64,000 nt of DNA from Aquabacter sp965279295 (GTDB lineage Bacteria > Pseudomonadota > Alphaproteobacteria > Rhizobiales > Xanthobacteraceae), in the NCBI GenBank assembly GCA_965279295.1, contig CBDIHQ010000010.1; one strand, given 5' to 3'. A model generated the notes under the pieces. That model saw nothing but the letters and a program-made list of their open reading frames with translations, did not search any database and was not told the origin of the DNA. The position numbers and the translations under genes were made by a program. Positions 34,664 to 42,937 of this stretch are shown here, in pieces (within the stretch, counting starts at the first letter, position 1; each line of letters starts with the position of its first letter).

Positions 34664-34738
34664 TCAGGCCCGACGGCATTCAGCAAGGGCGAGCCCCGCG
34701 CAGGACACGACGTACACAACCTCAGGCTCGTCCACCAT
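34664..34738 (-). CDS. possible 24-residue leader peptide upstream of the ABC ATPase
   Basis: Read on the minus strand, ATG at 34738 is preceded by GCGAGGAAATA, the best ribosome-binding site in this leader. It opens a 24-codon frame (MVDEPEVVYVVSCAGLALAE, then CRRA) that stops four bases before the ATPase start. This spacing allows translational coupling. It has no homologue that I recognise, and coding bias cannot be judged at this length. Confidence 0.3.
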   Translation of the reverse strand: MVDEPEVVYVVSCAGLALAECRRA

Positions 34739-34910
34739 TATTTCCTCGCCCAAATCCGGTCGTTATCTTTTGAACTTCAGCTTCAGCAGCTCATTCGACC
34801 GAACGAAATCTATCCAAATTTGCCAACGCCGAACACCCTCGCGACGGCCTGGAGGGGTCCATTCCGGATAATTCACTTTTTCCGCAAACTGCAAATCCGG
34901 CCCGAATTCC

Positions 34911-35822
34911 TCACGCGCCTGCGGAGCGCGACGTGCCATAGGGAAAGGAAATTGAAGTAATCTCTTTAAGAAAATCGAGCACTGCCGCCGTCTTTCTGGA
35001 GATGTGACGCTTGGCGGGATAAAGAACCGAGATGGGAACGCCCTCTCGATCGTAGTCTGAAAGCACAGGTATCAGCGTGCCTTGCTGAAGCTCTTTTCGG
35101 AATAACCACCAGGTGGATTGCGCGATACCCAGCCCTGCCACCGCAGCTTCCCGCACCGCATCACCGTTGTGCAATGCAATACTTCCGGCAATGCGCACCG
35201 AAATCGGCTGATCCTGATGCCGGAACGTCCACTCCGACCCGTAGGGTCCGATGATACATTGATGTGTGACAAGGTCTTGCGGCACGGAGGGTGTACCATA
35301 ACGCGCGATATAGGTGGGTGAAGCCACGGCAATGACCGGCCCGACATGAAGAATACGGCGGACAAGCCGTGAATCATCGAGTTCCCGCGAAAGAACGGCG
35401 AGATCAAACCCCTCCTTTATCATGTCGACCGGTTCGTCGCTGAAGTGTATATCCAGCGAAATGCTTGGATAGCGTTCGACGAAACGCGGCAGTTCCGGCG
35501 TGAAGGTCACACGTCCGAAGGAATAGGGCATCACAAGCCGCACCCTGCCGCTGGGAGCCGTGCCGAGTTGGCGGATGCTGCTCTCGGCTTCATCCAGCGC
35601 GGTCAATATCTCGACGCAGTGCTTGTGGAAGGCCCGGCCATAGTCCGTCAGGGCAATCTGGCGCGTGGTCCGGTTGAACAGCATGACGCCGAGATCATCT
35701 TCAAGACGTCCTATATTCTTGGTCACCGCCGAAGCGGACATGCCCAGCTTCTTCGCGGCGATCGAGAAGCCGCCATGGTCAACGACCGTATTGAAGATGA
35801 CGAAAGCCTGGAATTTATCCAA
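34911..35822 (-). CDS. LysR-family regulator
   Basis: The 303-residue protein has the LysR N-terminus MDKFQAFVIFNTVVDHGGFSIAAKKLGMSASAVTKNIGRLE and a substrate-binding domain (about 88-290), of the AaeR/DmlR-like group. It starts with TTG at 35822, supported by GGAG 9 bases upstream. Its base composition appears lower in GC than its neighbours, a possible sign of later acquisition. It lies downstream of the LLM monooxygenase gene but is separated by strong hairpins. Its target could be either that gene or the ABC operon. Confidence 0.87.
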   Translation of the reverse strand: MDKFQAFVIFNTVVDHGGFSIAAKKLGMSASAVTKNIGRLEDDLGVMLFNRTTRQIALTDYGRAFHKHCVEILTALDEAESSIRQLGTAPSGRVRLVMPYSFGRVTFTPELPRFVERYPSISLDIHFSDEPVDMIKEGFDLAVLSRELDDSRLVRRILHVGPVIAVASPTYIARYGTPSVPQDLVTHQCIIGPYGSEWTFRHQDQPISVRIAGSIALHNGDAVREAAVAGLGIAQSTWWLFRKELQQGTLIPVLSDYDREGVPISVLYPAKRHISRKTAAVLDFLKEITSISFPYGTSRSAGA

Positions 35823-35974
35823 GGTGTTTACTCCGGGCTGCCGCGCCCCGCATCGGACCGCGCGGGGAGATCAAATCCCCTTGCCACCCGGCCCGCAAGC
35901 CTCCGATGCACTGCCCGCAATGCGGGGTTCATGTTGCGGCGCATATATTTCGGTGTGAATGCCGGCACCAAAAG

Positions 35975-36012
35975 CTATCGGCCGCATCCCGATTTCCGGG
36001 AGCGGCCGATAG
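35975..36012 (-). terminator. strong hairpin terminator between the LLM and LysR genes
   Basis: The arms CTATCGGCCGC (35975-35985) and GCGGCCGATAG (36002-36012) are perfect. They continue inward through TCCCG/CGGGA with one bulged A, giving a stem of about 16 bp with a 5-base loop. On the minus strand it is followed by CTTTTGG. It should stop leftward transcription of the LLM gene. Confidence 0.8.
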
Positions 36013-36025
36013 CGCACCGAGCAAA

Positions 36026-36046
36026 TCCGCCGGCCGTGCCGGCGGA
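36026..36046 (-). terminator. second hairpin after the LLM gene
   Basis: TCCGCCGGC (36026-36034) and GCCGGCGGA (36038-36046) form a perfect 9-bp stem with a 3-base loop. On the minus strand TTTG follows. It stands in tandem with the larger hairpin at 35975, 19 bases from the LLM stop. Confidence 0.65.
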
Positions 36047-36064
36047 CACCGAAACCTGAGTGTG

Positions 36065-37177
36065 TCAGCCGGCGAGTGCCAGCTCCTGCGTCGCCGCATT
36101 CACGCGCGGCATCACTTCGTTGGCCATCAGTTCCATGGACCGCTTGGCAAGCGCCGGGTCCACCCAATCCATGCCGGCATAGACGATCTCGCCGAAATCG
36201 CCGATTTCCTCGCGCATGGCCAGGACCTGATCCACGACGCTGTTCACGGTGCCGCGGATTACCAAACGATCCAGCACATAGTCGAGCGTGATGGTCTCGT
36301 CCGCCTGTTCCCGCTCTTCCTTGAAGACGCCCTGGCGACCGGCGCGCACCAGCTTCTTCAGCATCTGGTCGTAATAGGCGCGGTACGGGCTGTTGGAGTC
36401 GGTCCAGCCATAGCTCTCGGCAACCTTGTCGTCGTCGCAGACGAACACGGTGCGGGCCACGCGCCACTCGGAGGGCGAAGCCTCCATGCCGGCGTCCTTC
36501 TTGCCCTGGACGTAGCCGGCCCAATGGGTCTTAACCCACTTGCTCAGCAGGAAGTTCGCCGAGAGCGGATGGAAATCGCGCTGGCCCATGGCGATCACGC
36601 CCTTGGAGAACGGCGCCACCACCGTGCCGACGATTTCCGGGCGCGGCTTCTGGTAGGGCTTGGCGAGATAGCCAACGCCAAGATCCAGCTTGCCGGTCTT
36701 GCCCGTGGACACCTTGTAGCGATTGCCGGGAAGGTCGATGTCATAGGGGGGATCGCGGCGCCAGATTTCGAGGATGACGTCGATCGCGTCCTCGAACATC
36801 TTCTGGCGGTCGAAATCCAGCGTCTGGAGCGCCTCGGCGTCGGTGGGCAGCGCGCCTGCGCTGATGCCAAAAATGAAGCGGCCAAGCGCCAAATGATCCA
36901 GCATCGCGGCATGCGAGGCAATGAGCGTCGGATGCATCTGCGAGAGATTGGACGTGCCGGTCGCAAGCTTGATGTTCTTGGTATCGGAGATCAGGCTCGC
37001 GAGAAAGATCATGCTGCTGGTGACGTTCTCCAGCTTGTCGGTGAGATGTTCGCCGACGAACGCGTCGTAGAAACCAAGCTTATCGGCAAGGATGATGGCT
37101 TGACGATCTTCCTGCAGCGTCACCGCCCAATCGCGTTCGATCGGGTGCATCGGCATTGTGAAATAACCCAGGCGCAT
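36065..37177 (-). CDS. LLM-class flavin-dependent monooxygenase
   Basis: The 370-residue enzyme has the bacterial luciferase-like TIM barrel: MRLGYFTMPMHP, ADKLGFYDAFVGEHL, and ASHAAMLDHLALGRFIFGISAGALPTD. It is closest in style to limonene 1,2-monooxygenase and alkanal-type oxygenases, which use reduced flavin and O2. It needs a separate flavin reductase; one is encoded at 26898. It is monocistronic, closed by two hairpins. A 17-bp palindrome lies about 150 bases upstream. Confidence 0.88.
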   Translation of the reverse strand: MRLGYFTMPMHPIERDWAVTLQEDRQAIILADKLGFYDAFVGEHLTDKLENVTSSMIFLASLISDTKNIKLATGTSNLSQMHPTLIASHAAMLDHLALGRFIFGISAGALPTDAEALQTLDFDRQKMFEDAIDVILEIWRRDPPYDIDLPGNRYKVSTGKTGKLDLGVGYLAKPYQKPRPEIVGTVVAPFSKGVIAMGQRDFHPLSANFLLSKWVKTHWAGYVQGKKDAGMEASPSEWRVARTVFVCDDDKVAESYGWTDSNSPYRAYYDQMLKKLVRAGRQGVFKEEREQADETITLDYVLDRLVIRGTVNSVVDQVLAMREEIGDFGEIVYAGMDWVDPALAKRSMELMANEVMPRVNAATQELALAG

Positions 37178-37328
37178 GGAAGCCTCGTTGTATTTGTTAT
37201 GCGCGGCGGGGACCTACGCGAAAACCAAATCACGCGCGTCCCTCTAGCTATGAGGCCTGCAGGCTATGTCAGCGCAAAACGCGCCGAAACACACAATTGG
37301 AAAAATGACTACTTCCCAAAACGATGCC

Positions 37329-37345
37329 TTCGCGTCGTACGCGAA
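37329..37345. promoter_or_regulatory. perfect palindrome upstream of the LLM monooxygenase
   Basis: TTCGCGT-CGT-ACGCGAA is a perfect 7+3+7 inverted repeat in the 284-base gap between the LLM start and the glycan-operon end. It could be an operator for the LLM gene, but no binding protein is identified. Confidence 0.4.
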
Positions 37346-37461
37346 CGAAAGAGTCCACGCGCAAAAACGCCGCCTGCGTCACAGCAGCGGCGTGAAATCT
37401 CAGAGCGGGCAATAAAGGGAAGGACCGAGGCGCGCGCGCAGACGCGACCGTAAGCGGCGGG

Positions 37462-37863
37462 CTATTTCGTCCTCTCGGCTGCGCCGAACACCGCAAAGCG
37501 GGTGAGGACATAATTCACCGCGAGGGAGAAGCCGGCGGCGCCCACCAGCAGGCCGGCGCGGGTCATGTCCGTGGTCGCCCAGGCGGTGAACAGCCATATC
37601 ACGCCAGCGCGCACCACGAGGGTGAACAGGGCCACCCCGACGAATTTGGCGAAGCGTGCGCCGTATCCGGTGCGCCGCTCGCCGGCAAAGGTCCAGAATT
37701 CGTGGGCGAGATAGTTGAACACCACCGCCAGCGAAAAGCCGACGCACGCCGCAACCACCAGCGAAATGTTGAACAGCTTGAACGTCGCGAAGGAGACGCC
37801 GAAATCCACCGCGTATCCGGCCACAACGACGGCGAGGTAGCGCAGTTCGCGTGGAAGCCTCAT
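37462..37863 (-). CDS. GtrA-family membrane protein (probable lipid-linked sugar flippase)
   Basis: The 133-residue protein has four membrane helices and the GtrA fingerprint: VAGYAVDFGVSFATFKLF, FNYLAHEFWTFAGER and LTRFAVFG. GtrA proteins are thought to move polyprenyl-phosphate sugars across the inner membrane for decoration of surface glycans. It is the last gene of a six-gene leftward operon, 52 bases after the FAD oxidoreductase. A GtrB-like transferase with two C-terminal membrane helices is encoded in the same operon. Confidence 0.88.
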   Translation of the reverse strand: MRLPRELRYLAVVVAGYAVDFGVSFATFKLFNISLVVAACVGFSLAVVFNYLAHEFWTFAGERRTGYGARFAKFVGVALFTLVVRAGVIWLFTAWATTDMTRAGLLVGAAGFSLAVNYVLTRFAVFGAAERTK

Positions 37864-37915
37864 GCGCCATGCTCCCGTTGAAAAGAGGCTGAGTGGCGCC
37901 CTCCCATAGCGTCCC

Positions 37916-39076
37916 TCACGCGATCAGCGCGGTGCTTGCGCCGGGCAACAGGCGGGACAGGTCGATGCCGCGCCAGCGTTCATCCTCCAGCGGCAGCACG
38001 TCGAACAGATCATAGATATTGTCGATCTTGCCGCCCAGCACGGAGATGACGTTGGGCGCGTTCCGGTCGCGGTGGAACAGGATCGGCCGCCCGTCATTGC
38101 GCTCGTTCTTCAGAAGAACAGTCTTCACATCGAACAGCGATTTGCGCCATTCGGTCCCGCTCAAGCAAGGCATGTAGCGGCGGGCATCCATCATCATGTG
38201 GCGCCAGCGCGAGGTGCGCGGCAGCTCCCGCGCCATCTGGTAGGGCGAGCGATCCACATTCGCATCGAGCCAAGAGAAATGCGGGGTGTACCGCACATGA
38301 GTCAGCGAATAGAGGCTTTCGGACGGATAGGGCATGACCGAGAAAAACGGTCCGTCCATGACGGTGGCGCCAAAGCCCCTCAGCTCCGGCGGCGGCTCCA
38401 CCAGGGCGATTTCCACAAACTCCTGCTTCAGGCTCAGCGTCGAAAGCCCGCTCGCCGCGAGCACAGAATTGAGCATGGCATAGGTGACGTTGAAGACCGT
38501 GCCTGCGGTGAAGCTCATGCCGCCCGAGAGTTCGACCCCTACCTCGTCCGCGCGCGGCTCCAGCCGCTCAACGAAGGTGTCGAAGCGGATCTCCAGCGCG
38601 TTGCGGTCGATCTGCTCAAGAAGCTGCGTGCGCAGGGCGCGATAGTCGAACGCCCATTCACGGGCGTTGAACACCGCTTCCACCAGTTCGGGTGCAAACA
38701 GTGCGGCTTCGGCGCGGCCGGCGGGCACGATGGGCGCGCCGAGATTCTCGTACATGCGCAGGAAACGCCCGGCCGACACCTTCGAGCGGCGCCGCGCGAT
38801 GGCGTAGAGCATCTCGAAATCATCCACCACGGCGCTGGGAAAATCGAGTGCGAAGCGCCGGTGCAGCACCATCGAACGCAAAGCGGTCAGGAAGCTGCGA
38901 GGATAGTGGAAACCGGTGTGGACCCGCGCCTGATTGACCCGCGAGGCGCGTTCCAGCAGCCCGCCGCCCGCCTCGATCACCACCACGCGGTCGCTGATAC
39001 TCCGCAGCAGCAGCGCAAGGCAGCAGCCGTAGAAGCCGCCACCGATCACCGCGAAATCATAGTCAGGCCGCGCCAT
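37916..39076 (-). CDS. FAD-dependent oxidoreductase (DAO superfamily)
   Basis: The 386-residue protein has an N-terminal dinucleotide fold, AVIGGGFYGCCLALLL (residues 9-24), followed by VVVIEAGGGLLERASRVNQARVHTGFHYP. This ties it to amine, amino-acid and hydroxy-acid oxidases and to UDP-galactopyranose-mutase-like folds. The substrate is unknown. In a sugar operon it may oxidise or rearrange a sugar or aminosugar. Its start lies three bases after the stop of the GT2 gene. Confidence 0.82.
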   Translation of the reverse strand: MARPDYDFAVIGGGFYGCCLALLLRSISDRVVVIEAGGGLLERASRVNQARVHTGFHYPRSFLTALRSMVLHRRFALDFPSAVVDDFEMLYAIARRRSKVSAGRFLRMYENLGAPIVPAGRAEAALFAPELVEAVFNAREWAFDYRALRTQLLEQIDRNALEIRFDTFVERLEPRADEVGVELSGGMSFTAGTVFNVTYAMLNSVLAASGLSTLSLKQEFVEIALVEPPPELRGFGATVMDGPFFSVMPYPSESLYSLTHVRYTPHFSWLDANVDRSPYQMARELPRTSRWRHMMMDARRYMPCLSGTEWRKSLFDVKTVLLKNERNDGRPILFHRDRNAPNVISVLGGKIDNIYDLFDVLPLEDERWRGIDLSRLLPGASTALIA

Positions 39077-39078
39077 TT

Positions 39079-39900
39079 CTAGCGCCCCGGTGGATTGTAA
39101 TCGCCCCGGATTGTCTTCCAGAGCACGTTGATGAGATCCATGTGCGCGTGTGCGCCGCCGATCTTGGTGGGGATCGCCTCGTCCGCGGGATAGGCCCGCC
39201 GGGTCGGCACCTCCTTGGTGCGGTAGCCGAGCTGGCCGGCGCGCGCGGTGAGGTAGGCGAGCAGTTCGTAGCGCACGAAGATGTCGCGGAACGGCTGCAC
39301 GCGCTCATCCAGGAGATAGCGCGCCGAATAGGCCCGGTATCCCTGCGTGGTGTCGGTGAACCAGCGCCGGCCGGCGAGGCTCAAAGCGGGCGCGTGCAGC
39401 AGGCGGATGGCGACAAGGCGCGACAGCGGCGTATTGATCCCCTCCCCGCCCTTGATGAAACGCGAGGCCTGGGCGTAGTCGATCCCCTCGTCCAAAGCGG
39501 CGATGAATTTCGGCAGACTCTCGATCGAATCCTTGCCGTTGCCGTCGATGGTGATGATGCCGGAATAGCCTTCCAGCAGCGCGAAAGCATAAGCGCAGCG
39601 CAATTGCGCCGAGAGCTTGCCCGGCCCGGTCTTGGTGAGGAGCGCACGCACCTCCACCGAGCGCAGGAAGCCTTCCTCCAGCGAGCCATCGGTGGACCCG
39701 CCATCGACGATGATGACGTCAAGCGCTTCGCTCATGCCGAGGGCATGGGTCTCGATCAGCTGCTTGCGGATGCGCTCGCCCTCGTTGATGACGGGTACGA
39801 TCAGGCAATAGGGGCGCTGCACGGGGCCGAGCACATTGGTCGTGAAGGTCGGGACCGACCAGCCGCGCCGGCCAATCTCCTGGTCCATCGCAACGCTCAT
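39079..39900 (-). CDS. GT2 glycosyltransferase
   Basis: The 273-residue protein is a single-domain family-2 glycosyltransferase: LIVPVINEGERI (33-44), IIVDGGSTDGSL (63-74), and ITIDGNGKDSIE (116-127), where DGN takes the place of the DxD metal motif. It resembles polyprenyl-phosphate mannose/glucose synthases, but without C-terminal membrane helices. The probable acceptor is a lipid-linked or surface glycan. Its ATG shares a base with the preceding stop, so translation is coupled. Confidence 0.85.
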   Translation of the reverse strand: MSVAMDQEIGRRGWSVPTFTTNVLGPVQRPYCLIVPVINEGERIRKQLIETHALGMSEALDVIIVDGGSTDGSLEEGFLRSVEVRALLTKTGPGKLSAQLRCAYAFALLEGYSGIITIDGNGKDSIESLPKFIAALDEGIDYAQASRFIKGGEGINTPLSRLVAIRLLHAPALSLAGRRWFTDTTQGYRAYSARYLLDERVQPFRDIFVRYELLAYLTARAGQLGYRTKEVPTRRAYPADEAIPTKIGGAHAHMDLINVLWKTIRGDYNPPGR

Positions 39901-40907
39901 CAGTTCCCCTTCCCTGCGCCGTCCCGGTGTGTTTCGACGTTCAAGCCTTTGACATCGCTGAAGAAGTCTACGTTGTTCAGCTCATCGACGATGGTATAGC
40001 GCAAGATTCCCTCGATCCGATCCAGCAACTTCACGATGCCGATGGAAATCGCCGAGACCGTGATGCCGAGGAAGCCGACGATAACCACCTGAAGCATGGA
40101 GGTGGTGAGCCAGCCTGGGGCCACATTCTCCTTCAGCACCCACACCGCGATGGCATAGACGCCGTAGACCGCAGCGAAGATCGCCACCGCGAACGAAAGC
40201 GCGGCGACCGAACGCAGCACGCGCGGCGCGGCGCTCGCCAGCAGATCCGCCAGCAGGCGGAAGCGGCGCGCCATCGAACGCAAAGCGCGCGGCACGCGGG
40301 CGCGGTCCGGCATCGGCTCGCGGTGGAATTGGTTGGCTCCGGTGCGCCGCTCGAACCGCAGCAGCAGGTCGGCGTCCGGCCTCGCCAGCACCAGACTGAG
40401 CCAGGTGCGCGGGAAGCCGGCGGTGAGCGTGTCGCGCGGGTCGATTCGGTAGCCGATGAGATAGCCGAGTGCGCCCAGGAACGTTTCCACGAGCAGGCCC
40501 TGCCGCTCGCGCGCCATGACCACGACCTCGTTGGTTTCATAGACCTTGTCGGCCAGCGCCGGCAGATCCATCAGGGGCAGTTCGTCGCCGGAGGTGAGCA
40601 GCACCACGTCGCCGATGGCTTCGGAAGCAGCGGCAAGGCGCAGACGGTAAAAATTATCCACCTCATCCACCCGCAGCACGCGGATATTGGCGATGCCCAT
40701 AAGGTCCTTGAGCAAAGCGGGCGCCACCACTTCGGTGATGGGCGCCACCACCACCAATTCCCAGAACTGGTAGCGTTCCCCCAATTCCCGCGCCAGCGCG
40801 CGCAGGGATGCGATCTGCTCCTCGGTCCAGGCAAGACCGACCACCGCCACGGAGACAAGAAAATCGCCGCGCAGCGGGCGGCTCGGCACGGGCAGATGCG
40901 ACGTCAT
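39900..40907 (-). CDS. divergent GT2-like protein with two C-terminal membrane helices
   Basis: The 335-residue protein has an N-terminal domain (about 15-180) that looks like a degraded GT2 fold, with TSGDELPL at 105-112 where a DxD would be expected. Two membrane helices follow (about 231-258 and 269-295), then a short cytoplasmic tail. This is the outline of GtrB/ArnC-type polyprenyl-phosphate glycosyltransferases. The weak catalytic motifs leave open a non-catalytic or scaffold role. It overlaps the upstream isomerase gene by four bases. Confidence 0.7.
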   Translation of the reverse strand: MTSHLPVPSRPLRGDFLVSVAVVGLAWTEEQIASLRALARELGERYQFWELVVVAPITEVVAPALLKDLMGIANIRVLRVDEVDNFYRLRLAAASEAIGDVVLLTSGDELPLMDLPALADKVYETNEVVVMARERQGLLVETFLGALGYLIGYRIDPRDTLTAGFPRTWLSLVLARPDADLLLRFERRTGANQFHREPMPDRARVPRALRSMARRFRLLADLLASAAPRVLRSVAALSFAVAIFAAVYGVYAIAVWVLKENVAPGWLTTSMLQVVIVGFLGITVSAISIGIVKLLDRIEGILRYTIVDELNNVDFFSDVKGLNVETHRDGAGKGN

Positions 40908-41770
40908 TTCCCTGTCTCCCCGACCTCTTTGCCGATCACCGCATTCATCGCCGCTTTCGTCCCGGCGATCGAGCTGGCGAGAACCGCGAGCGGGTCTTGC
41001 GGGTCTGCCCGCATCTCGATGGAGACCCAGCCGTTCCAGCCCGCAGCATCCAAGGTGCGGAACAGCGTTTCGGCACTCTCCCCATCACGCGGAAAGGCGG
41101 CGAGGGCCGGCTCGCTGAGGTGGACGTGGGACACGCGCGGCAAGGAGAGATCCAGCAGCATGCGCAGATCGTCAAACTCCGCGTTCACATGCAGCGCGCC
41201 CACGTCGAAATTTACCGTGACGGCGGGATGGTCCACCAGTCTCACGAAGGCGTCGGTCTCGGCCAGGGTGTTGAGAAAGTTCGTGCCGTAGATGGCGGGG
41301 TTGGGCTCCATGGCGAGCACGCAGCCGTGCTGTGCGGCTGTTTCCCCCAGACGCCGGAACGTCTCCGCCGCATCCGCAAAGGCGGCATCGCGGTCCATGC
41401 CGGGCGGGACCACGCGGTTGCGCGGCGAGCCCACCACGAGGTTGGGGATGCCGAGACGGCCCGCCAGCACGATGGCGCGCGTGAGCGCCGCCGCAATGAC
41501 CGCGCGCTCGTGTTCCGTGCCGAACAGGGCCGCCCCCTCGACACCGAAAAGAAGCGACTGCATGGAACACAGCGTCAGCCCCGCCCGCGTCGTCTTGTCG
41601 AGCGCCGCATCCAGCGCGGCGGGTGTCGGGTCCATGGGGTCCGGCTCGCCCGCGAACAAAAGACCCGGCGCGACTTCGAGGCCGGGCACCCCGGCTTCAG
41701 CCAATATGGCATAGGCGCGGTCGGTATGCTGCGCCGGCCAGGCGATGTTGGAGACGGCCAGCCGCATCAT
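40904..41770 (-). CDS. sugar phosphate isomerase/epimerase (TIM barrel)
   Basis: The 288-residue protein has the xylose-isomerase-like TIM barrel (AP endonuclease 2 family). The metal-site segments are ACSPWSP-type in other frames, but in this frame read VLAMEPNP (Glu), NFDVGALHVN (Asp and His), and VSHVHLSEP (His). It would interconvert ketose and aldose or epimerise a sugar. It overlaps its neighbours on both sides by four bases (ATGA), so it is a firmly embedded operon member. Confidence 0.83.
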   Translation of the reverse strand: MMRLAVSNIAWPAQHTDRAYAILAEAGVPGLEVAPGLLFAGEPDPMDPTPAALDAALDKTTRAGLTLCSMQSLLFGVEGAALFGTEHERAVIAAALTRAIVLAGRLGIPNLVVGSPRNRVVPPGMDRDAAFADAAETFRRLGETAAQHGCVLAMEPNPAIYGTNFLNTLAETDAFVRLVDHPAVTVNFDVGALHVNAEFDDLRMLLDLSLPRVSHVHLSEPALAAFPRDGESAETLFRTLDAAGWNGWVSIEMRADPQDPLAVLASSIAGTKAAMNAVIGKEVGETGK

Positions 41771-42714
41771 GCCACCGCCCGGTCGTAGAACAGCTTGAGA
41801 GATGCCAGCGTCTCCTCAGCCGAATAAAGGTAGGGCGCGGGCCGGCCCCATTCGGCCGCGTGGAGCGAGTGCATGTCCTCGGTATAGAGCGGCGGGCCGG
41901 CGTTCACGAAGGCCTTACCGGTCAGTGCCATATGCACGTCGGCGGCGCGCAAGGGCGCGGACGCCACGTTGAGAACAGGGAGGTCGGCGGCGATGCAACG
42001 CTTGATGTCGCCCCACAGCCGGTCCAGCCCATAATATTGAAACTGGCTTTCGCTATTGGTGAAGCCGCTGGCGATGAAGCCGGCTGCCGAGAAGGCCTCC
42101 TCCAGCACTGCCCCTGCCCCCGCCGCACGGGCCGCTTCACGCTCGAAGCGCATCATGCCCAGCCCCGCGTCCATGACGAAGAACTCGCCCGCCAACCTGG
42201 CCGCCTGCCCCGGCATAGCGGGCAGAAGCGCCGTCAGCTTGTCCGGCTTGAGGAAGGAGGGGACAGGGTTGATGAGGTCGAAAACGAAATTCTTCTTGAT
42301 GCCTTCGCCAAACAGCGCCGGCAGGCGCATCACATGAGCGTTGTCGAACCGCGCCTGTACCGCTGTTTCCAGCAGCCGCCGGTTGCGGCCATAGGCCTTT
42401 ACGGTCTCGTACCGGGCATTGGTCTCGTCATAGCCGGCCGCGGCGTCGTCCAGCACCGCGATGGTGGAGATGAGGACCAGCCGGCCGATCTCGGCCTGGG
42501 CGAGATTTTCCACCAGACCCTCGATGATTTTCAGGTCGCCTTCGGGATCATTGTTTGCGGCCCACATGGTGGCAGGGGCTGCCGCACACACCACAAGGTC
42601 GAACGAGCGCCCGCGGATGCCCTCTATGGTGCGCGAATTGAACAGGGCGTCGAAGGTGGTCGCCTGTTTCAGATTCGTGCCGACAAAACCGCTGTGGCCG
42701 ACGAGTGCCCGCAT
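41767..42714 (-). CDS. NAD-dependent epimerase/dehydratase-like SDR
   Basis: The 315-residue protein has an extended short-chain dehydrogenase fold: GHSGFVGTNL (6-15) for the cofactor, LISTIAVLDD (81-90), and YGRNR at 108-112. The usual YxxxK catalytic pair is YxxxR here. A nucleotide-sugar substrate is likely by context. It is the first gene of the six-gene glycan operon, with GGGGGATC upstream of the ATG. The divergent amidohydrolase gene lies 223 bases away. Confidence 0.8.
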   Translation of the reverse strand: MRALVGHSGFVGTNLKQATTFDALFNSRTIEGIRGRSFDLVVCAAAPATMWAANNDPEGDLKIIEGLVENLAQAEIGRLVLISTIAVLDDAAAGYDETNARYETVKAYGRNRRLLETAVQARFDNAHVMRLPALFGEGIKKNFVFDLINPVPSFLKPDKLTALLPAMPGQAARLAGEFFVMDAGLGMMRFEREAARAAGAGAVLEEAFSAAGFIASGFTNSESQFQYYGLDRLWGDIKRCIAADLPVLNVASAPLRAADVHMALTGKAFVNAGPPLYTEDMHSLHAAEWGRPAPYLYSAEETLASLKLFYDRAVA

Positions 42715-42937
42715 CCCATTGATCCCCCAGCCTCTCTAGGTTCATAGGCGACTTTACGCATGGCCGGAAGACGCTTGTCGGTCCCACCCCCAGGACGGTT
42801 CGCCGGCCCTATCGGGATGCGGCAGAGTTCTTCTCTTATGAGTGCCTGCCGCGTAGGTTGATTGCCGGCCGGAAACATCCGGCCTCTCACGCGGTCTGAG
42901 CCTCCTCCATCACGCGGGCCGCATCTCGAGAGGCTCC

